This document shows positions 53,220 to 62,688 of a stretch of DNA of 64,000 nt, one piece after another (within the stretch, counting starts at the first letter, position 1; each line of letters opens with the position of its first letter). A program made the translations under genes and the position numbers. The notes under the pieces are model-generated. The model was not told where the DNA came from. It did not search any database and was given only the letters and a program-made list of their open reading frames with translations. Where the stretch lies: contig NZ_CP060139.1 in NCBI RefSeq assembly GCF_014524565.1, positions 310,001 through 374,000 of the forward strand. Direction: 5' to 3'. Source of the stretch: Croceimicrobium hydrocarbonivorans. GTDB taxonomy: Bacteria; Bacteroidota; Bacteroidia; Flavobacteriales; Schleiferiaceae.

Positions 53220-54551
53220 TTAAAAGCCGTAGCGCGTTCCGATATACAATCCCCAAGAACGATACAGAGTTCGATTAAAGTCAGCAGGGATACGATCCGT
53301 TCCTTTGTAAAGATTGTTCAAGCTAAAGTCGGTGGCCAGGCCATAATAAAGAAGCAGATCACCACTCTTCCACTCTTGGCCAATCCTTAGTTCCATGCCC
53401 CAGGCATCAGTATAAGAACCGGTTTGATTGATGCCGGCTTCAGTGGCCTGGTTTAAGAAGCCATAATAAGGCTGTACTCCCATGCTTAGCACGGGCCATT
53501 TACTTTGGGGACCAAAACGGAAATGATGGTTTAAGCCAATGCCAATCCGGCGGTAATTAAGCTCCAATTTTCGGTCTACATATTGGCCTTCCTCGTAAGT
53601 ATTGTAATGGAATACCCAATCGCGGGACTGTTGCCACATCAGGTTTACAGACCAAGTTGGATTAAGTCGATAATAGAGCTCAGCACTTATGGCACTACTA
53701 TACACCGCATTGCTGCGCACCAAGCTGCGTGGGTCTAAACTTTCGCGGAATAGGCTATTACTTAAATAATCTCGCTGCCAGCTGTAGCGTAAGCCCATTT
53801 GCCAGGCTTTAAAGCGTGTTTTGGGATGGGTCCTAAATTGGGGCTTAGGCTCAAAATCTCTTTCCATTAAAACTAAGGATGGCATTTCCAGACCTAAATC
53901 AAACCAATCCTTAAGCTCCAGTTCGGCCTGCGAAATTGCATCATCCGAACTTTGCTCTGTTAAAAGAACTTGCTCCGCATCAGCATTAGCTCCTATTTGT
54001 TGATTAGCATGAAGCGCAATTCCCTTTGAACCGTTTCCTCCGGAAATTGGGGATAGGACAAAACTTGGTTCTTTCGCATTAGCAGGTTGCTCTTGATTTC
54101 CATTTATTGGTGAATGACTTAGCTCTGATGGAGCTAGCATTTCCTGAGGCTGATCTGATTTCTGGATTTGCTCCTCGGAATGCATTGGTGTAGGCTCATC
54201 CACTATCGCTTTAGAAGGCCCTGTATTTGACCACCACCATCCAATGCTGAATAAGAGCAATAGAATGGCTGCCACTCGGCCTAACACTCGGTACAAGCGT
54301 TGGCGATTTAAATAGGAATCAATCCCTTTCCAGGCCTTGTCGATGGTAAGCTGACGATTAATTCCTTCCCAAACCGATTCTGGAGCCGCAGCATTCTGAG
54401 CTTCAAAAGAGTCCTTAACTTTTTGATCCATTTGGCTTTCACCAGCAGACATAGACTGGTCTAAAGCTTGCCAGATTCCCTCTGGGGCTTTAAACTCCGC
54501 TGACTCAAAGCTCTCGCGGATTTTACGATCTATGTTTGGATCCTTAGCCAT
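53220..54551 (-). CDS. Anti-sigma-like protein with membrane helix and C-terminal beta-barrel, 443 aa
   Basis: The N-terminal 75 residues contain two similar units, FESAEFKAPEGIWQALDQSM and FEAQNAAAPESVWEGINRQL. One membrane helix follows at about residues 93-111 (VAAILLLLFSIGWWW). After a Gln/Pro/Ser linker, residues about 250-443 read as outer-membrane barrel strands and the chain ends in Tyr-Gly-Phe. Such proteins occur downstream of ECF sigma genes in Bacteroidota and probably bind the sigma through the cytoplasmic repeats. The start overlaps the sigma gene by 8 bp. Confidence 0.8.
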   Translation of the reverse strand: MAKDPNIDRKIRESFESAEFKAPEGIWQALDQSMSAGESQMDQKVKDSFEAQNAAAPESVWEGINRQLTIDKAWKGIDSYLNRQRLYRVLGRVAAILLLLFSIGWWWSNTGPSKAIVDEPTPMHSEEQIQKSDQPQEMLAPSELSHSPINGNQEQPANAKEPSFVLSPISGGNGSKGIALHANQQIGANADAEQVLLTEQSSDDAISQAELELKDWFDLGLEMPSLVLMERDFEPKPQFRTHPKTRFKAWQMGLRYSWQRDYLSNSLFRESLDPRSLVRSNAVYSSAISAELYYRLNPTWSVNLMWQQSRDWVFHYNTYEEGQYVDRKLELNYRRIGIGLNHHFRFGPQSKWPVLSMGVQPYYGFLNQATEAGINQTGSYTDAWGMELRIGQEWKSGDLLLYYGLATDFSLNNLYKGTDRIPADFNRTLYRSWGLYIGTRYGF

Positions 54552-55095
54552 TCAATTTTTCTATTCTTTCGCGCAATAAACCCCGCGCCCGGTTTAATTG
54601 AGATTTAGAAGTTCCTTCGCTTATACCCATCATATCGGCAATCTCCCGATGGGCATATCCTTCAATAGCATATAGCTTTAATACCATGGCTGCCTTATCT
54701 GGTAAATGATTTACCAAGCCAATTAATTCTCGCGCCTGAATGCCAGAGAGCAAATCATCGGTACTATGCTCCTGCTTTTCGTAATACTCGCGGGTAACTT
54801 CCTCTTTCCGTCGTTTGGAACGATAGTACTCCAGCGCCTTATTCACAATAATCCGGCGAATCCAACCTTCAAAGGATCCTTCGAATTTATAGCGATGTAA
54901 ATTCCGAAAGCAATTGATAAAGCCATCTTGCAGGATGTCGGCCGCTTCATCATCATCCTTAGCATAGGTCCAGGCTACCCGATACATGGTATCTGCAAAT
55001 TTGCGATACAAGGCTTCCTGATAGAGGCGATCGTTTTTTAAACAACCTTCAATCAGATCCTTATCCTCCAAATTTTGCAGTTGGCCCAGGGTCAT
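54544..55095 (-). CDS. ECF-type RNA polymerase sigma factor, 183 aa
   Basis: Region 2 (residues about 20-90) holds YAKDDDEAADILQDGFINCF, the core-binding and -10 recognition part; region 4 (about 120-178) holds LPDKAAMVLKLYAIEGYAHR and GISEGTSKSQLNRAR. Length and layout are typical for Bacteroidota ECF sigma. It starts as TAATG with the upstream lipoprotein gene and overlaps the downstream anti-sigma-like gene by 8 bp, giving a three-gene unit. Confidence 0.94.
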   Translation of the reverse strand: MTLGQLQNLEDKDLIEGCLKNDRLYQEALYRKFADTMYRVAWTYAKDDDEAADILQDGFINCFRNLHRYKFEGSFEGWIRRIIVNKALEYYRSKRRKEEVTREYYEKQEHSTDDLLSGIQARELIGLVNHLPDKAAMVLKLYAIEGYAHREIADMMGISEGTSKSQLNRARGLLRERIEKLNG

Positions 55096-55775
55096 TAAAA
55101 GATGGTTAAAGAATTGAGTTCGTCCAATCGATTATCCACTTCCGTAAAAATCTCCGCATTTACCGAACGAGTAATAAGAATGGTGCTTTGGCCAGAAATG
55201 CTAATTCGTTGAGCCGCTTCCAATTGCTCGGTACGCACACTGGCGAACCAATGCTGTGGATTTAGCCTTAGTAAGCCATAATAGGAGCTCCCTTCTTCAA
55301 TCACAATCTCCTGATCGCCATAAGGATCGAGGGCTAATATGTTAAAAAGCTCAAAGCTGTCTACCTCCAATCGCAGGGGCACCCAAAGTCCAGTGGAATC
55401 TTGAAAACGCCCCACTATGATAAGGGTGGGAATATTGGCTGAGGGAATCTCAAACTGCAGGCGAATGCTATTATAGATTCCCTGCGGCAAATCAAATTGT
55501 AAGCTGGGATAGGCCAATGAATCCAGAGGGATTTCCATGGCCGGAGTGTATCCATTTTGGAAAAAATAATCTTCCGCTTCCACCCGATCACCATCGAGCT
55601 GAAAGCGTGAGATACGCAGCAGTCCGCCTTCAAAAAACAATCGGTCTAATTTCCCTCCTTCACGATTAACATCGGCGGCAAAGATCAAACTTTGCGGAGC
55701 CTTAAGGTCAAAGCTCATATCAGCAGAACATGCCTGCAAAAGGATAATGAGCCCTATTAATTTCCACTTCTTCAT
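55095..55775 (-). CDS. DUF4382-like lipoprotein, first gene of ECF unit, 226 aa
   Basis: Lipoprotein signal MKKWKLIGLIILLQAC ends in lipobox LQAC (Cys16). The mature part is beta-rich (DRLFFEGGLLRISRFQLDG, PQGIYNSIRLQFEIPS), the latter similar to DUF4382-type or related surface lipoproteins. It could be the cargo or stress-sensing partner of the sigma factor made next, but nothing in the sequence shows it. It is coupled to the sigma gene by TAATG. Confidence 0.72.
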   Translation of the reverse strand: MKKWKLIGLIILLQACSADMSFDLKAPQSLIFAADVNREGGKLDRLFFEGGLLRISRFQLDGDRVEAEDYFFQNGYTPAMEIPLDSLAYPSLQFDLPQGIYNSIRLQFEIPSANIPTLIIVGRFQDSTGLWVPLRLEVDSFELFNILALDPYGDQEIVIEEGSSYYGLLRLNPQHWFASVRTEQLEAAQRISISGQSTILITRSVNAEIFTEVDNRLDELNSLTIF

Positions 55776-55831
55776 TTGCTGTCTTCGTCCCTTAGACGGA
55801 GCTCAGCTTAAAAAGGTTGGAAGCCTTTGGC

Positions 55832-56224
55832 TTAGATCTGTTCCAGGGCATCTTTCAAGGACTCCAAAGTAACGGGTTTCACCAGATAGTTTGAGCGTAA
55901 ATTAAATTCTTCCGCCTTTTTCATGTCGGCCTTAGAAGTAGAGCTGGTGAGGATAAAAATGATGATCTGTTGACGAGCTGGTATCTTGATGAACTCTTCC
56001 AAAAAGCGCCAACCATCCCAAATGGGCATATTAAGATCGAGTAGAATAAGTTCGGGTAAAGATTCACCAGCCTTAATAATGGCCTGCATTTTATCGTAGG
56101 CTTCTTTGCCGTTTTTGCAAACCATGAGGTTTTCGGCCAAGCCAATAATCTCTAATTGCTTTTTGGTGATGAACACATGTATGGGGTCATCTTCTACTAA
56201 ACAGGCTAAATTAACTTTCTTCAT
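55832..56224 (-). CDS. Single-domain response regulator (Rcp1-like), 130 aa
   Basis: Receiver domain only: acidic pair Asp12-Asp13 (CLVEDDPIHVF), phospho-accepting Asp63 (LILLDLNMPIWDGW), conserved Thr-Ser in ILTSSTSK and Lys in LVKPVTL. No output domain. It should take phosphate from the multi-PAS kinase, whose gene overlaps its start by 14 nt, and act by protein-protein contact. Confidence 0.94.
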   Translation of the reverse strand: MKKVNLACLVEDDPIHVFITKKQLEIIGLAENLMVCKNGKEAYDKMQAIIKAGESLPELILLDLNMPIWDGWRFLEEFIKIPARQQIIIFILTSSTSKADMKKAEEFNLRSNYLVKPVTLESLKDALEQI

Positions 56225-58829
56225 AAGGCAGAGTTACTCTAAATATAGTTCCTTGATTTACAACACTTTCTACGGTTATTTGACCTCCCATCACCTCAAC
56301 TTGATTCCGAGTAAGGAACAATCCCAAACCTCTGGATTCCGGATGGTAATGAAAAGTATTGTACATCCCAAAGACCCGATCTGCATTGCGCTCTAAATCA
56401 ATGCCTACCCCATTGTCCTCAAAATAAATGTCAATGAAATTCTTTGATTTTCTCTTGGTGTAAATCTTAATCTCCGGTTTACGATCGGGTGATGAAAAAC
56501 GAATGGCATTGGAGATCATATTGTAAAAGAGACTTTCTAAATAGGCTCTGAAACCCACTAATTCAAGATCATCGCTTATCTCCGATTGAATCTTTATTCC
56601 CGAGGATTGAATCTGAAGCTTTAGCCCCATAATGGCTAAATCCTGTAGTTCTTTCAAATTACAAGGCTTCATCTGCGAGGTTGTTGCTCCTTGAATTTCT
56701 ACAACTTCCTTAAGATTCTCAATGGTAGCACTCAGGTTTGAAGATGCCTGAATGAGGTATTCAAACATCTCATTTTTCAATAAATCCGGATGTTCCTCTT
56801 TTAGGAATTCTATCAAGCGACTGATACTCGAAGAATGAGAGCGTAAATTATGGCTTACTATATGGGTAAAGCTATTTAATCGATCGCTACGTTGCTGCTC
56901 CTGCTCTAATAGCATTTGCACTTTTTTCTCTGCTAATTTCCGCGCATTGATATCAATAATCTGAGAAACGAAGTACAATACTCCTCCATTATCATCGCGG
57001 ATCACCGAAGCGCCCAAAAGAATGTAAACTACCTCTCCTTGTTTGGTGATGTAGCGCTTTTCCATTTGGTAATGATCGCGACTTCCATCTATCAATTGCT
57101 GTAATAAAGCCAGATCACTGTTTAAATCATCCGGATGGGTAATATCCTGGAAGCTCAGATTTAAGAGCTCATCCCTGCTGTAGCCTGTGATATCTAATAC
57201 CTTATCATTTACCTGTAGCCATTTCCCTTCACTATCGAGAATCGCCATACCAATGGCAGCATTTTCGAAATTGCCACGAAAGGTCCTTTCACTGATTTTC
57301 AAACGTTCGGAGGCCGCTCTGTGTGCACTAACATCTTCTTGATACAGAATGTAGCCGCCCATTTGATGCCCCTCTTGATACCAGGGTTTTAACTCCCATT
57401 TCATCCAGCGAGAGCTACCATCTTCCTGTAAGAGTAATTCAGCGTTCGACTTTATGGTTTCTCCCTCTTCGGTACGCTTGAAATAAGGCAACCATTGGCT
57501 GGAAGACCTTGGAAATAAATAATTGAAATTTTGACCTTCGACTTCTTGGTGACTGCCTAATAAATGGAGATCCAACCAGGCCTGTGAGCTAGCTAAAACT
57601 TTAAATTCCCGATTTAGCATCACCACTGGATTAGGAGATTCGCGAATAAAAGCTTGCAATAATTGCTGCTGCTCATATTGATCGTGGACATCTTCAATGA
57701 TTCCTAGGTAATAGACCTCTCCATTAGAGTTCATACTCAAATGCCCGATCCAACGAGTCCAGCGGTAAACCGTGCCGGTATTAATTCTTAATGCCAGGTT
57801 TATCTCACTCTTCTTACGGCTATGTAATTTAGGTATTAAGGCCTCGATCTTGCCCAGATCTTTAGAGTAGATCAAGTTTAGCCAATCCACCTCCAGCATT
57901 TCCCCTGGTGTAATATGGGTTTCTATTTTACACAGCTCTAATGCCTTATAATTCAATTTGAGCTTAGCTTCGCGATGGTGCCATTCCCAAACTCCCAAAT
58001 CTGCTGCCTCTAAGGCAGTTTGATAGCCAATTGCCTGATGCTTGAGATTTTCCTCTGCTTCTTTTTGATCCGTGATATCCTGAAAAAGGCCGCGTAACAT
58101 TCTACACTCACCATTCACAAAATCTGGAATCCCGATAGATCTGACTTTGCGAATACGCCCTTTACTTGTTTTAATGCTAAAAGTGTCATCAAAGGATTTC
58201 CCCTCCTTTAATGCTGCTTGAACATAATCTGAAATGCGCTGCTGTTCTTCCGCCCCATGGTAAAACTGAATTCCGTTTTTCACATCCGGAGTATAGCTTT
58301 CCTCAACCTCATGAATGCGTTTGGTCTCATCACTCCAAAAAAGTTGATTCCTAATCAGGTTTAGAGACCAATATCCAATATTCGCCAGTTTACTGGTTTG
58401 TTCTAGTAGTTCCCCTCTTTGCTTTAAATTAGTGATCTCATTATGAGCCCCCAACATCCGCAAGGGCTTGCCATTCTCGTCTCGAATAGCCATCCCGCGA
58501 CAGCGTACCCATACGGTTCCACCATCTTTATGAAAATACCTTACTATTTGATCGTAAGGATGCTTTGGGTCCTCACAATGGGCATTGAAATTTTCAATAG
58601 CCACTTTTAGATCATCGGGATGAATCTTATCCTGCCAAGCTGCAGCTTTATGTGGCATTTTCTCTGGCTCATAGCCCATTACCTCCCAGAACCGCTCACT
58701 CATCCACTCATTTTCGGGACTCTCTAAATCCCAATACCAAAGTCCATCCAAGGCTGAAGACTGAATAAACTCAAACACCTTGATGTCTTGTTGGATCAAG
58801 TCATATAATTCCTTTTGAAGGTAATTCAT
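56211..58829 (-). CDS. Multi-PAS sensor histidine kinase, cytoplasmic, 872 aa
   Basis: No membrane helix. Five PAS domains lie at about residues 20-135, 150-255, 270-380, 395-505 and 515-630, most with the PAC-type GG-x-x-x-Y/W motif (HKDGGTVWVRCRG). A kinase core follows: phospho-acceptor in TFTHIVSHNLRSHSSSIS-type SFTHIVSHNLRSHSSS, then HATPase_c (ISNAIRFSSPDR; EDNGVGIDL; SRGLGLFLTRNQVE). This HxxSHNLRSH signature is common in Bacteroidota light/redox kinases. It partners the overlapping single-domain regulator. Confidence 0.93.
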   Translation of the reverse strand: MNYLQKELYDLIQQDIKVFEFIQSSALDGLWYWDLESPENEWMSERFWEVMGYEPEKMPHKAAAWQDKIHPDDLKVAIENFNAHCEDPKHPYDQIVRYFHKDGGTVWVRCRGMAIRDENGKPLRMLGAHNEITNLKQRGELLEQTSKLANIGYWSLNLIRNQLFWSDETKRIHEVEESYTPDVKNGIQFYHGAEEQQRISDYVQAALKEGKSFDDTFSIKTSKGRIRKVRSIGIPDFVNGECRMLRGLFQDITDQKEAEENLKHQAIGYQTALEAADLGVWEWHHREAKLKLNYKALELCKIETHITPGEMLEVDWLNLIYSKDLGKIEALIPKLHSRKKSEINLALRINTGTVYRWTRWIGHLSMNSNGEVYYLGIIEDVHDQYEQQQLLQAFIRESPNPVVMLNREFKVLASSQAWLDLHLLGSHQEVEGQNFNYLFPRSSSQWLPYFKRTEEGETIKSNAELLLQEDGSSRWMKWELKPWYQEGHQMGGYILYQEDVSAHRAASERLKISERTFRGNFENAAIGMAILDSEGKWLQVNDKVLDITGYSRDELLNLSFQDITHPDDLNSDLALLQQLIDGSRDHYQMEKRYITKQGEVVYILLGASVIRDDNGGVLYFVSQIIDINARKLAEKKVQMLLEQEQQRSDRLNSFTHIVSHNLRSHSSSISRLIEFLKEEHPDLLKNEMFEYLIQASSNLSATIENLKEVVEIQGATTSQMKPCNLKELQDLAIMGLKLQIQSSGIKIQSEISDDLELVGFRAYLESLFYNMISNAIRFSSPDRKPEIKIYTKRKSKNFIDIYFEDNGVGIDLERNADRVFGMYNTFHYHPESRGLGLFLTRNQVEVMGGQITVESVVNQGTIFRVTLPYEES

Positions 58830-58945
58830 AGGGGGTAATTCTGAAAGTGCTTTAAAAATAACTAAAAGGCTTTAAAAATGGGGCTTTTAAGCTTTATTGA
58901 AGTCCAAGGAAAAGAATGAAACACAAGATTTTAATAACCAGGTGA

Positions 58946-60841
58946 TTACTCCTTACAGGCAATAATTTGTGAAATATAATGATCTACCTCCCCTTGCTCA
59001 TCTCGAAGTACGGTGGCTCCCAAAAGAGCAGATAGTATGGAACCATCCTTGCAGTAATAGCGCTTTTCGATCTGGTAATTATCGATTTCACCCTGGTTAA
59101 GCTTTTCCAATAAGAGTAAATCCTTCTCCAAAACATCGGGATGCGTTATTTCCTGGAAGGTTTTCACTTTAAGTTCATCCGGACTATAACCCAGCATCTG
59201 GCAAATCTTATCATTTACCTGAAGCCACTCACCTTTGGGTCCGATAATAGCCATTCCGATGGCGGAATTGGTAAAATTCTGCTCAAAGGATTTTTGACTT
59301 TTACGAAGTTTAGATTCGGCTTCCTTGCGATCGGAGATATCTTCGGTATACATGATTATACCACCTACCTGCTTCTTGCTCTCATACCAAGGTCGAATCT
59401 CCCATCTAATCCATTGAGCATGTCCATCCATACGACGGAATAAATCTTCTTCTCGGTTTAAGGTTTCTCCCGCTAAACATCGAAGGTGCAATTGCTTCCA
59501 TTCTTCCGAAATCTCCGGAAAAACATCGTAATGACTACGACCAATAATATCCTGACCTTCCAGTTTATAGTCGATCAACCATTTATGGGAACAATTGACA
59601 TAGCGCATATTACGATCGAACATGGCAATGGCCAGTGGCGCTTCTTGTATAAAAGTACTATAGCTTAGAAGCCTTTCTTTCTCGTGATGGATATCAGTCC
59701 AGATTCCAACAATACGGGGCCTTTCGAAATGCAGATCCGGCTGAAAGAGCTTTCCGGATATCTGAAGCCAACGGTAACGACCATTAGACTTTCGCAATCG
59801 ACATTCAATTTGGAAATCATGCAGTTTCCCAACGGAATACTCCATCAATTCCTGCATTACCCATGATTTCTCATCCGGGTGAATCAGGTCAAACCAATAC
59901 ACCTGACCTTCACGGCGCATTACTTCCAGATCATAGCCCAGCATTTCAGCTGCCTTGCGGTTTAAGGTCATTTGATCTGAATCGATATCCCAGTCCCAAG
60001 CGCCAACATTGGCCCCCTGTAAAACCTGGCGATACAATTCTCTTTCGGAGCGAATGGCATTTTGCGTGCGAATACTGATATCGATATCCTGAAACATGCC
60101 ATAGAGCCTCAAAGCTCGGCCCTCTTGTATTTCGGGTATTCCGATTACTCGTACCCAAACATCTTTGCCGTTAGTATCTACTATTTGCAGAACCTCATCG
60201 TAGGGTTCCCCAAAGTGCTGGGCTCTGTCAATAAGCTCGGTAATCTTTTGCTGCGAACGTCCTTCCTTATAGAATTTAAGTGCCTGTCGAAAATCAGGTT
60301 TAAAATCTGGAGGCACCCCATGTATTTCCTTGGTTACAGCACTCCATTCCAGCTCTTTAGTGCGGATGTTCCAATCGTAATATCCGATTCGAGCCATTTC
60401 TGAAGAACGATTCAAAAAGTCTTCCTGATTCTTCAAGGCACTCATCTCCTTAAAAGAGAGTAACATCCTTTTCATTAAACCATTTTCCTCCTGAATGAGA
60501 TGTCCATTTACCTGCATCCAAACCAATCCTCCTTCGCGATGATAAAAGCGTAAAACCAGATTGTAATTATGTTTTTCAGGATTATCGGCGTGTAAACGGA
60601 AGGTTCGCTGCTCCAAATCCTGATCTTCCGGATGTAAGCAATTGCGCCAAAAAACAATATTGGCTTTAATACTCTTCGGCTTATAGCCTAAGCGTCCCCA
60701 GAAAATTTCATTGGCCCAAAATCTTTCATCACCACCTATTTCTCTGATAGCCAATCCATCCAGGGCTTCTTTACTTAAGAAATCAAAAACTTGATCGTTC
60801 TGGCGAAACAGATTTCGAACTTCGTTTTTAAGTGGGCTCAT
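58946..60841 (-). CDS. Multi-PAS protein without kinase domain, 631 aa
   Basis: Five PAS domains in the same order as the neighbouring kinase (residues about 25-135, 150-255, 270-380, 395-500, 510-627). The two proteins align through all five, for example NSAIGMAIIGPKGEWLQVND here and NAAIGMAILDSEGKWLQVND there. The chain stops just after the fifth PAS (YISQIIACKE), where the other protein goes on into the kinase. No HisKA or HATPase remnant is found in the 116 bp after the stop. It could be a PAS-only partner or an inactive duplicate. Own start at 60841. Confidence 0.9.
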   Translation of the reverse strand: MSPLKNEVRNLFRQNDQVFDFLSKEALDGLAIREIGGDERFWANEIFWGRLGYKPKSIKANIVFWRNCLHPEDQDLEQRTFRLHADNPEKHNYNLVLRFYHREGGLVWMQVNGHLIQEENGLMKRMLLSFKEMSALKNQEDFLNRSSEMARIGYYDWNIRTKELEWSAVTKEIHGVPPDFKPDFRQALKFYKEGRSQQKITELIDRAQHFGEPYDEVLQIVDTNGKDVWVRVIGIPEIQEGRALRLYGMFQDIDISIRTQNAIRSERELYRQVLQGANVGAWDWDIDSDQMTLNRKAAEMLGYDLEVMRREGQVYWFDLIHPDEKSWVMQELMEYSVGKLHDFQIECRLRKSNGRYRWLQISGKLFQPDLHFERPRIVGIWTDIHHEKERLLSYSTFIQEAPLAIAMFDRNMRYVNCSHKWLIDYKLEGQDIIGRSHYDVFPEISEEWKQLHLRCLAGETLNREEDLFRRMDGHAQWIRWEIRPWYESKKQVGGIIMYTEDISDRKEAESKLRKSQKSFEQNFTNSAIGMAIIGPKGEWLQVNDKICQMLGYSPDELKVKTFQEITHPDVLEKDLLLLEKLNQGEIDNYQIEKRYYCKDGSILSALLGATVLRDEQGEVDHYISQIIACKE

Positions 60842-60913
60842 AAGGCAGGAAAAAGCTTATTAGAAAACTAAAATCAGAAGCTCTAATATAAGCTGTATAG
60901 CTGATTCCAGCTG

Positions 60914-62257
60914 CTATTGTTGAAAAATTCGCAGTTCGTGAAGGCCCATAAAATAGTATTGAGAATCCTTTGGGGATTTATAAAAAACCAATCCTTGATA
61001 GTCATCCACCTCAAGCATCAAATACTGAGGACTATAAGTTAAATGATCCCGGACCACTTCGCTAAATTCTCTATCAGCACTTAGAACTTTATAGGGCACA
61101 AAATCCTTTTGACTAAGCTCCTTCCAAAACAAGGCTTTTTGGTATTGACCCTTGGTTCGCCATATTCGATGCCAAGGATCACCCTTCGTATAAAAGGCAT
61201 GAATTTCATTTTGATGCAAGCTTAAGGTATCTATAGCCTGGGCAGCGCTATCCAAATAAGCTTTCAATGCCCGAGGGTAGCTTTTTAGGAAAAAGCTCTT
61301 AAGGTTCTCCGTAGCCATGGAGGATGAATAACTATAAATATGATTGGAACCAAAAGGATGGGCATCCCAATAATAGATGCGATTCTGTTCACCTAAAATC
61401 AAGGTAGTCCTGAGACTATCGGAAAAATAGCGATGATAGATGCTGCTGTCCTTGCGAAGGAATCCCAAAAGTCTACTATGGTCAATTCGCCCTACAGAGT
61501 CAAAGCTCGCAGCATAAAGCGGATTTGAGTAAAGTACTTGTGGATAAACTTGATATTCCTCGATCTGAAAAGTACTGGAGTCCCAAACCATTCTTATATC
61601 AGGTAAACTGAGTGGATAATCTAGAATTCGCACTTGTAAACTATCGGCTCTGGGCAGGCTATCTTCCCGATGCATTTTCAGTTCCTGAATTCCCCAATTC
61701 TGTAGTTCTTCCCGACTTAAAAAGTAAGTCTCATGGTTGTAGGCAAAAGCCAGAGGGTGGTAAATCGGACTATTAAGACTTAGATTATTTACCAGCATCT
61801 GCAGATAAGACCATTCCCTTAAACCAATTTCCAGCGGTTTAGGCTCCTTTTGATCGGGATTGAATTTCCCCCTATCGTAATGAGCATGCTGATTGTAAAA
61901 TCGATAGAAATAGGACTGATCCGCCTGTTTTTCCCACTCTACTATAAAGCTGTGGCGCATAAAAAACAGGATGGGATAACGTACTCCTGCAAATACGAAT
62001 TTCCCAGGCAAGCTATCGGCATTAACTTCAAATTGATAGATCTGCTGATAAGCACCAATAGCTTCTAAGAGTGCTTGGGGTTCAATTTTACTGCGCAGGG
62101 CCAGTTCAGAAAATGAGCGGTTTAAATCCTGAGCCTCAAAGGCATAAATATGCTCCCAGGGCAATTGGTCTTTATAATCTTCGGCAGGACCAATTCGAAA
62201 GGCTTGACTCTTTAAACTTAGACTTATCAGAAGAAAGAAAAATAGTCGTAGGCCCAT
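60914..62257 (-). CDS. Hypothetical secreted protein, 447 aa
   Basis: Signal peptide (MGLRLFFFLLISLSLKSQA). The mature protein is rich in Tyr, Phe and Ser with many short strands (YFYRFYNQHAHYDRGKFNP; HIYSYSSSMATENLKSFFLK). No family or catalytic motif is recognised. It may be cotranscribed with the upstream small membrane protein (53 bp gap). The length and regular codon use support a real gene; the function is unknown. Confidence 0.75.
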   Translation of the reverse strand: MGLRLFFFLLISLSLKSQAFRIGPAEDYKDQLPWEHIYAFEAQDLNRSFSELALRSKIEPQALLEAIGAYQQIYQFEVNADSLPGKFVFAGVRYPILFFMRHSFIVEWEKQADQSYFYRFYNQHAHYDRGKFNPDQKEPKPLEIGLREWSYLQMLVNNLSLNSPIYHPLAFAYNHETYFLSREELQNWGIQELKMHREDSLPRADSLQVRILDYPLSLPDIRMVWDSSTFQIEEYQVYPQVLYSNPLYAASFDSVGRIDHSRLLGFLRKDSSIYHRYFSDSLRTTLILGEQNRIYYWDAHPFGSNHIYSYSSSMATENLKSFFLKSYPRALKAYLDSAAQAIDTLSLHQNEIHAFYTKGDPWHRIWRTKGQYQKALFWKELSQKDFVPYKVLSADREFSEVVRDHLTYSPQYLMLEVDDYQGLVFYKSPKDSQYYFMGLHELRIFQQ

Positions 62258-62310
62258 ATCGAATAAATTTTCCAGCTAGAAAACAAAATACATACCAATT
62301 CAATATCAGG

Positions 62311-62685
62311 CTATTGCTCCTCACTCGGAAGGCTCAAGACCCGCAAAACGGAAAGCATTCCAATGGCCAGAAAAAGCAGTGACTGTCCTAAACTCCGAAT
62401 CTCAGTTCCCTGCCAATACCAGAATAAGGATAGACCAAACATGAGTAAAAGACTGGGCATTAATATCCAGAACAAGATGCGGCGGTTGACATCGCTCAAT
62501 TGTTGTTTACTGGCTTTGGGATTCACCAAAGAAACGAAGCTCAAAGCCAAACCCGTGAGCATTAAAGCGGTATTGAGAGAAAGCAAAATTTCTTCACGTT
62601 CCCAAATGGGGCGCATATAATAGTACAATGCCCCGGCAAAAAGGGGGAATTGTAAATAGGATAGGAAATGTAAAAAGCGATTCAT
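62311..62685 (-). CDS. Small four-helix membrane protein, 124 aa
   Basis: Four hydrophobic segments at about residues 6-24, 35-54, 70-88 and 97-115, with basic residues in the loop near 60-70 (LSDVNRRILF). No family motif is recognised. It begins 3 bp after the bestrophin-like gene stop, so it is likely translated from the same transcript and might be a subunit or partner of that channel (inference). Confidence 0.74.
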   Translation of the reverse strand: MNRFLHFLSYLQFPLFAGALYYYMRPIWEREEILLSLNTALMLTGLALSFVSLVNPKASKQQLSDVNRRILFWILMPSLLLMFGLSLFWYWQGTEIRSLGQSLLFLAIGMLSVLRVLSLPSEEQ

Positions 62686-62688
62686 GGT

